Positions 34,279-37,352 of a stretch of 37,352 nt of DNA are shown here, one piece after another. Below the pieces are notes generated by a model. The model was not told the DNA's origin. It did not search any database and saw only the letters and a program-made list of their open reading frames with translations. The stretch's first letter is position 1, and every line of letters starts with the position of its first letter. This DNA is from Clostridia bacterium (GTDB lineage Bacteria > Bacillota > Clostridia > UBA1381), in NCBI GenBank assembly GCA_017415105.1, contig JAFQJD010000039.1, positions 1-37,352 on the forward strand, in the 5' to 3' direction. A program made the translations under genes and the position numbers.

Positions 34279-35169
34279 ATGACAAGAGAAGAATATTTGA
34301 AAACAAAATATTATGAGTGCTATGATGAATATATAGCTAAATATAAAGAGTTCTATGCAAACCCGTCAATTGCACGCATTGAACCGTTTAAGATAGCTGA
34401 CGGTCTTTATTATGTGGGTGACAGAAAGGTTTGTATTCATTTAATCGACACAGGTGACGGACTCATTCTCATTGACTCCGGTTACATCGGAGCAGCACAC
34501 CTTCTTGTAGACAGTATATGGCGTGCCGGCTTTGATCCGAAAAATGTTCTCTGGATAATTCATACTCATGGGCATTACGATCACTTTGGTGCTTCGGACG
34601 AATTTCGCAGAATGTATGGTACAAAACTTGCAATCAGTAAGGTTGATGCTGAGTCAGTGAGGCTTAAACCTCATAGGGCTCATGTTAATAAGGATTCCTT
34701 TCCTTATGCAAAAATACCTGCTTTTGATTATGAAATTGAAGATGGTGAGATTTTTAAGCTTGGCAATGTGGAAATTCGTTGTATTCTGACACCGGGGCAT
34801 ACAGACGGAGTTTTAAGCTTGTTTTTTAACGTTACCGATAACGGAAACACGTATTTGGCAGGATTATTCGGCGGTGCCGGAGTCAGAGCTCTTACACTTC
34901 CATATATTTGGTATAATGAAAGTTTTACGGATTGCCCACAGCAGATGTTAAACTCAATTGAAAAGATATGGAACGAGCCGGTAATGGTGCATTTAGGTAA
35001 TCATCCATATAATAACCGTACAATAGAAAAACGCGAAAAACAACTTAAAGAAGGCGGAAATCCGTTTATTTCTCCTGACAGCTGGCACATTTTTTTGGGT
35101 GATTTAAAAGAAAAGGTTGAAAAGATAATTAAAGATAATAAAGAACTGGAGAAAAAATTTACTGAATAA
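34279..35169 (+). CDS. Second glyoxalase II-like MBL hydrolase
   Basis: This is a 296-aa protein with HGHYDH (His97, His99, Asp101, His102), TPGHTDG and the late GNHPYNN. It is a diverged duplicate of the protein at 6659: same IDTG-GLILID-GY strand, same 'IW-GF-P' helix before the metal motif, and the same AG-FGGAG segment, with an N-terminal extension of about 25 residues. GAGGGGG lies 8 bases before the ATG, and it follows GH1 by 19 bp. Two copies of one MBL type in the same locus suggest related substrates, perhaps lactones or esters of sugar acids. Confidence 0.88.
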   Translation: MTREEYLKTKYYECYDEYIAKYKEFYANPSIARIEPFKIADGLYYVGDRKVCIHLIDTGDGLILIDSGYIGAAHLLVDSIWRAGFDPKNVLWIIHTHGHYDHFGASDEFRRMYGTKLAISKVDAESVRLKPHRAHVNKDSFPYAKIPAFDYEIEDGEIFKLGNVEIRCILTPGHTDGVLSLFFNVTDNGNTYLAGLFGGAGVRALTLPYIWYNESFTDCPQQMLNSIEKIWNEPVMVHLGNHPYNNRTIEKREKQLKEGGNPFISPDSWHIFLGDLKEKVEKIIKDNKELEKKFTE

Positions 35170-35322
35170 GCGGTTCAACGGCAATTTTTAGCCTTGACCT
35201 TATAAGAATAATTGCGTTGCATAGCAACGCATCGATATGAATTCATATCATATAGAGTTTGAGCAAAGCGAAAAATATGATAAAGTATGTAGCACAAATA
35301 CATATGCAGAAGAGGTGAAGTA
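35170..35322. repeat. Intergenic palindromic repeat block
   Basis: The 153-bp gap contains TGCGTTGC-ATA-GCAACGCA (35213-35231), directly followed by the 16-bp palindrome GATATGAATTCATATC (35234-35249), then AGTTTGAGCAAAGCGAAAAATATGAT. Short hairpins separated by ATATGAT-like spacers are common in dispersed non-coding palindromic repeats of gut Clostridia. It interrupts an otherwise tightly packed operon. A weak TATGAT at 35276-35281 is a possible -10 box without a good -35. Confidence 0.5.
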
Positions 35323-36162
35323 ATGGATATTTCAATAGCAAGCGGAAAGGAAGAGTTTTTTGAGGATTTAAAGAAAATCGGCTACAGCGGTGTGGATTTC
35401 CCGATGATTATATACGATAATATGAGTGAGGTGATTCCGTCAAAGGAATATGCCGATTCGATTATGAAAAGATATCAAAGGCTTAAAGATATGGGACTTT
35501 GTGCGTATCAGTCGCATCTGACTTTCTGGCCTGACCATTTTGAACCGTTTGCAACGCCTGAGGCGTATGCAAAGCATTTTGCACCGCTTTATGCACGACA
35601 GATTGAATTGACAAGCGAAATAGAGTGCAGAACGGCAGTTGTTCATTTGCATCGTGGTAAGGATGCTGACGTGGTTCGCAAGGGTAATATTGTGTTAATA
35701 GAGTCACTTTTGCCGACACTTGCAAAAAACGGCGTAGTGCTTGCGATAGAGAATGTATTTGATTCGGGTGTCACGGACGGAAATATGACAACAGCGGAGG
35801 ATTTGCTTTTCTATATTGACTATTTCAAAAGCAAAAACCTCGGCATCTGCCTTGACACAGGTCATGCTGTTGCGTTAAATCAGAATCCGGTAGAAATGCT
35901 TAAGGCGGTTTCTCAACATCTCGCAGCCGTACATATTCATACAACTATTCCGGGCGAGGATTTGCACAGGATACCCAATTTTATGGGTTGGCGTGAACCG
36001 CTTGACTGGAATGAGTTTTATGATGTATTATCAGCATCAGAATATAAAGGTCCATTTAATCTTGAGATTGGCGGCCCGAAAAATCTTACGCACGAGGCAA
36101 TGGTAACCTATTATAAATTAGCATATCAGGTTGCCGACGGTATTGTGAATAAACATAAATAA
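35323..36162 (+). CDS. TIM-barrel sugar isomerase/epimerase (xylose isomerase-like, AP endonuclease 2 fold)
   Basis: This is a 279-aa cytoplasmic protein with the metal-binding residues of this fold: Glu in LAIENVFDSG, Asp and His in CLDTGHAVALN, His in AVHIHTT and a late Glu in FNLEIGGP. Members epimerise or isomerise keto sugars, or cleave or dehydrate oxidised sugars; related TIM-barrel proteins act in 3-keto-glycoside and C-glycoside breakdown. GAGGTGAAGTA precedes the ATG. It is the last gene before a terminator and is separated from the operon by a palindromic repeat block. The exact substrate is not readable. Confidence 0.88.
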   Translation: MDISIASGKEEFFEDLKKIGYSGVDFPMIIYDNMSEVIPSKEYADSIMKRYQRLKDMGLCAYQSHLTFWPDHFEPFATPEAYAKHFAPLYARQIELTSEIECRTAVVHLHRGKDADVVRKGNIVLIESLLPTLAKNGVVLAIENVFDSGVTDGNMTTAEDLLFYIDYFKSKNLGICLDTGHAVALNQNPVEMLKAVSQHLAAVHIHTTIPGEDLHRIPNFMGWREPLDWNEFYDVLSASEYKGPFNLEIGGPKNLTHEAMVTYYKLAYQVADGIVNKHK

Positions 36163-36170
36163 TTGAAACA

Positions 36171-36204
36171 CCCCCAAAGCCGATACCTACGGGCTTTGGG
36201 GGCA
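36171..36204 (+). terminator. Terminator of the catabolic operon
   Basis: CCCCCAAAGCC (36171-36181) pairs perfectly with GGCTTTGGGGG (36192-36202) around a 10-base loop, nine bases after the stop codon of the isomerase gene. The T-run after it is weak (CATTTGTT), but stem strength and position make it the operon end. Confidence 0.8.
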
Positions 36205-36352
36205 TTTGTTCGAAACAGTCGTTTCGGTGAACCAAACCATACTAATTTAAGGAGATTTTTCCCATACTAAAAGACACCGCAACCGATTGAGTTGCAGTGT
36301 CTTATTTTGTTTGTTACAGTATATCATATTACTAATAAAAAAGCAATACCTT
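36205..36352. other. Probable boundary zone of the right-hand element
   Basis: No gene lies here. CGAAAC-AGTC-GTTTCG forms a small hairpin (36211-36226), with one base of play in the loop. CCATACTAA occurs twice (36237-36245 and 36262-36270). A terminator stem for the leftward recombinase (36271-36303) follows. The left end of the element carrying the recombinase should fall in or near this zone. An exact attachment site cannot be fixed without an empty-site comparison. Confidence 0.4.
36271..36303 (-). terminator. Terminator behind the serine recombinase gene
   Basis: AAGACAC-C-GCAAC pairs with GTTGC-A-GTGTCTT around CGATTGA, 12 pairs with one mismatch. It lies about 50 bp beyond the leftward stop at 36355-36353. 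T-rich sequence on its plus-strand side could let it stop rightward transcripts too. Confidence 0.7.
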
Positions 36353-37352
36353 TTAGATGTTCCAGACGATTTCAGCATTTCCATCCTCGTCTATAATGAT
36401 GCGATTTATAATGATGCCGCATACGCCACGCTTTTCCTCAAAGGAAGCGGTTTTCCATTTCTTAGATAGGTTGATAGCTTGTTTAACATCAATTTCTGTA
36501 TTTTCAAGTTCTTCAATCTTTAACAAAAGCTCAGTTTTCTCTGCTTTGAGTTTTGTTGCTCTTTTGCTCATCAGTTCCAGCAAATCAGCATTTGCTTCCG
36601 GTTGCATCAGCATATCTGCGATTTTATTTTGAGATAACTCGATAGATTTCACTTTGTTTCGCAGTTCGTTGATTTCAGGATGCACATTCTTTCTCTCGCT
36701 TGTCCTGATGTTCTTCAAGGTTTCAAGCTTATTAGCAATTTCAGTATAAACCATATCTTCAAGGCTCTCAGCATAAATCGTGCCTTTAGTTCCTTTACAG
36801 TCCTTGAAATGTGTTTTGCCTGTGCAAGTAAAATATCTGCGGATTTCTCCGCTTCCTGTCTTACCCTTGATAGTAGTCATAGTTCTGCCACATCTGCCAC
36901 AGATGATTTTACCACCGAGCCAAGAGGTTTTATTAGATACGGCATTTCGTATCTGCTTATTTTTAGATAGTTTCTGCTGACATTTAAGCCAAGTATCGCT
37001 ATCTATAACCCCCTCGTGTGTCATTACCACTACCTTTATGTCAGACCAATCGTTATTGTCTGCCTCGTGTTTACTCTTACCATAAATCTGTATGCCGTTA
37101 ATACCATTAAAAGACTCTGGCGGTGATATTATAATAGCGTTATGACCTAAAAAGAAATCGTAAACTCTGCTATCAGCCTTTACATAAATAGGGTTTTTAA
37201 TGATGGTTGAGAGCTTGGCAGTAGTCCATCCGCCACCCGATAAGGTTTTGATGTCATTCTCAACAAGGTTCTTTAAGAGCCTACCTAAAGATACTTGCTC
37301 AACTGCGTATGTATCATAAATGTATTTGACTTGCTCGATTTCATCAGGAATA
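36353..37352 (-). CDS. Large serine recombinase, C-terminal part (runs off the right edge)
   Basis: The leftward frame is open from the window edge to the TAA at 36355-36353, 332 codons with no start needed inside; the GTG at 37030 is internal. In order: the end of the catalytic/recombinase domain (PDEIEQVKYIYDTYA, LSTIIKNPIY), a variable insert (residues like INGIQIYGKS), HEGVIDSDTW, a zinc ribbon (CGRCGRTMTT ... FTCTGKTHFKDCKG), a long coiled coil (ELRNKVKSIELSQNKIADML) and a C-terminal KWKTASFEEKRGV helix. This layout matches TnpX/TndX-type recombinases of clostridial mobilisable and conjugative elements. The N-terminal catalytic serine lies outside the window. No frameshift is seen. Confidence 0.92.
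   Translation of the reverse strand, partial: IPDEIEQVKYIYDTYAVEQVSLGRLLKNLVENDIKTLSGGGWTTAKLSTIIKNPIYVKADSRVYDFFLGHNAIIISPPESFNGINGIQIYGKSKHEADNNDWSDIKVVVMTHEGVIDSDTWLKCQQKLSKNKQIRNAVSNKTSWLGGKIICGRCGRTMTTIKGKTGSGEIRRYFTCTGKTHFKDCKGTKGTIYAESLEDMVYTEIANKLETLKNIRTSERKNVHPEINELRNKVKSIELSQNKIADMLMQPEANADLLELMSKRATKLKAEKTELLLKIEELENTEIDVKQAINLSKKWKTASFEEKRGVCGIIINRIIIDEDGNAEIVWNI

Noticed and set aside
4262-36231. TTTCGGTGAA at 4262-4271 and 36222-36231 as attachment repeats of one large element
   Set aside because: Only 10 bases match and flanking sequence differs; expected by chance at this window length often enough that no claim is warranted.
36287-36980. Rightward open frames opposite the serine recombinase
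   Set aside because: They are antisense to a recognisable recombinase with zinc ribbon and coiled coil; no independent signals support them.
37028-37030. GTG at 37030 as the start of the recombinase
   Set aside because: The frame stays open through to the window edge and encodes recognisable recombinase-domain sequence before this codon, so it is internal.
1-37352. tRNA, rRNA or replication origin
   Set aside because: No cloverleaf-like, ribosomal or iteron/DnaA-box cluster sequence was seen on either strand.

Overview
The window reads as chromosomal DNA of a Gram-positive, low- to mid-GC member of the Clostridia. The signs are strong AGGAGG-type ribosome binding sites, TATAAT/TTGACA-like promoters, S-layer homology (SLH) surface proteins, an LplA-type lipoprotein, atypical bacterial Ig-like (aBig) repeats and a Tn4451/TnpX-type large serine recombinase. 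The gene content suggests a gut plant-glycan degrader that displays carbohydrate-active proteins on an S-layer, in the style of Monoglobus or Ruminococcus relatives. That taxonomic guess is inference only.

Layout. (1) 1-4400 is an accessory segment. It holds the first 21 codons of a leftward transposase, a 60-aa excisionase-like HTH protein, a class II Fic adenylyltransferase with an N-terminal HTH, a large unrecognised membrane protein written in visibly AT-richer DNA, and a remnant 3' coding tail followed by several strong hairpins. (2) 4439-7429 holds a leftward AraC-family regulator divergent from an Ldh_2-family oxidoreductase plus a metallo-beta-lactamase (MBL) fold hydrolase. (3) 7430-10380 holds a large LplA-type solute-binding lipoprotein with no permease genes beside it and a second, convergent AraC regulator; the two genes share a bidirectional terminator. 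(4) 10381-23260 is a tight four-gene operon of secreted giants: a 1649-aa multi-module protein with no obvious enzyme domain, a 1144-aa protein with a probable alpha/alpha-toroid catalytic region, and two SLH proteins. (5) 23437-28937 holds three more secreted proteins: an SGNH esterase and two paralogues sharing a ~310-aa uncharacterised domain. (6) 29146-36162 is a cytoplasmic catabolic operon: GH105 unsaturated-uronyl hydrolase, GH130 phosphorylase, a ComEC-like MBL protein, GH1 beta-glycosidase, a second glyoxalase-II-like MBL protein and a TIM-barrel sugar isomerase/epimerase. (7) 36353-37352 is the C-terminal part of a large serine recombinase entering from the right, which probably marks the edge of another integrated element.

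Working model (inference). Genes 4.4-36.2 kb form one glycan-utilisation locus. Surface proteins held by SLH domains or by unknown means bind, deacetylate and cut a uronic-acid-containing polysaccharide. The lipoprotein captures oligosaccharides and hands them to permeases encoded elsewhere. The cytoplasmic enzymes then finish the breakdown: GH105 removes unsaturated uronyl ends, GH130 phosphorolyses mannoside-type links, GH1 trims beta-glucosides or galactosides, and the isomerase, Ldh_2 and MBL proteins handle released or oxidised sugars or lactones. The two AraC proteins have plausible operator repeats next to the promoters at 5.4, 7.5 and 10.3 kb.

The most novel material is the surface part. 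A ~165-180-aa module occurs twice in tandem in the 1649-aa protein (with high DNA identity) and again, diverged, in the 827-aa protein. There is also the ~310-aa paired domain at 25.1 and 27.6 kb, and the 1144-aa candidate enzyme.
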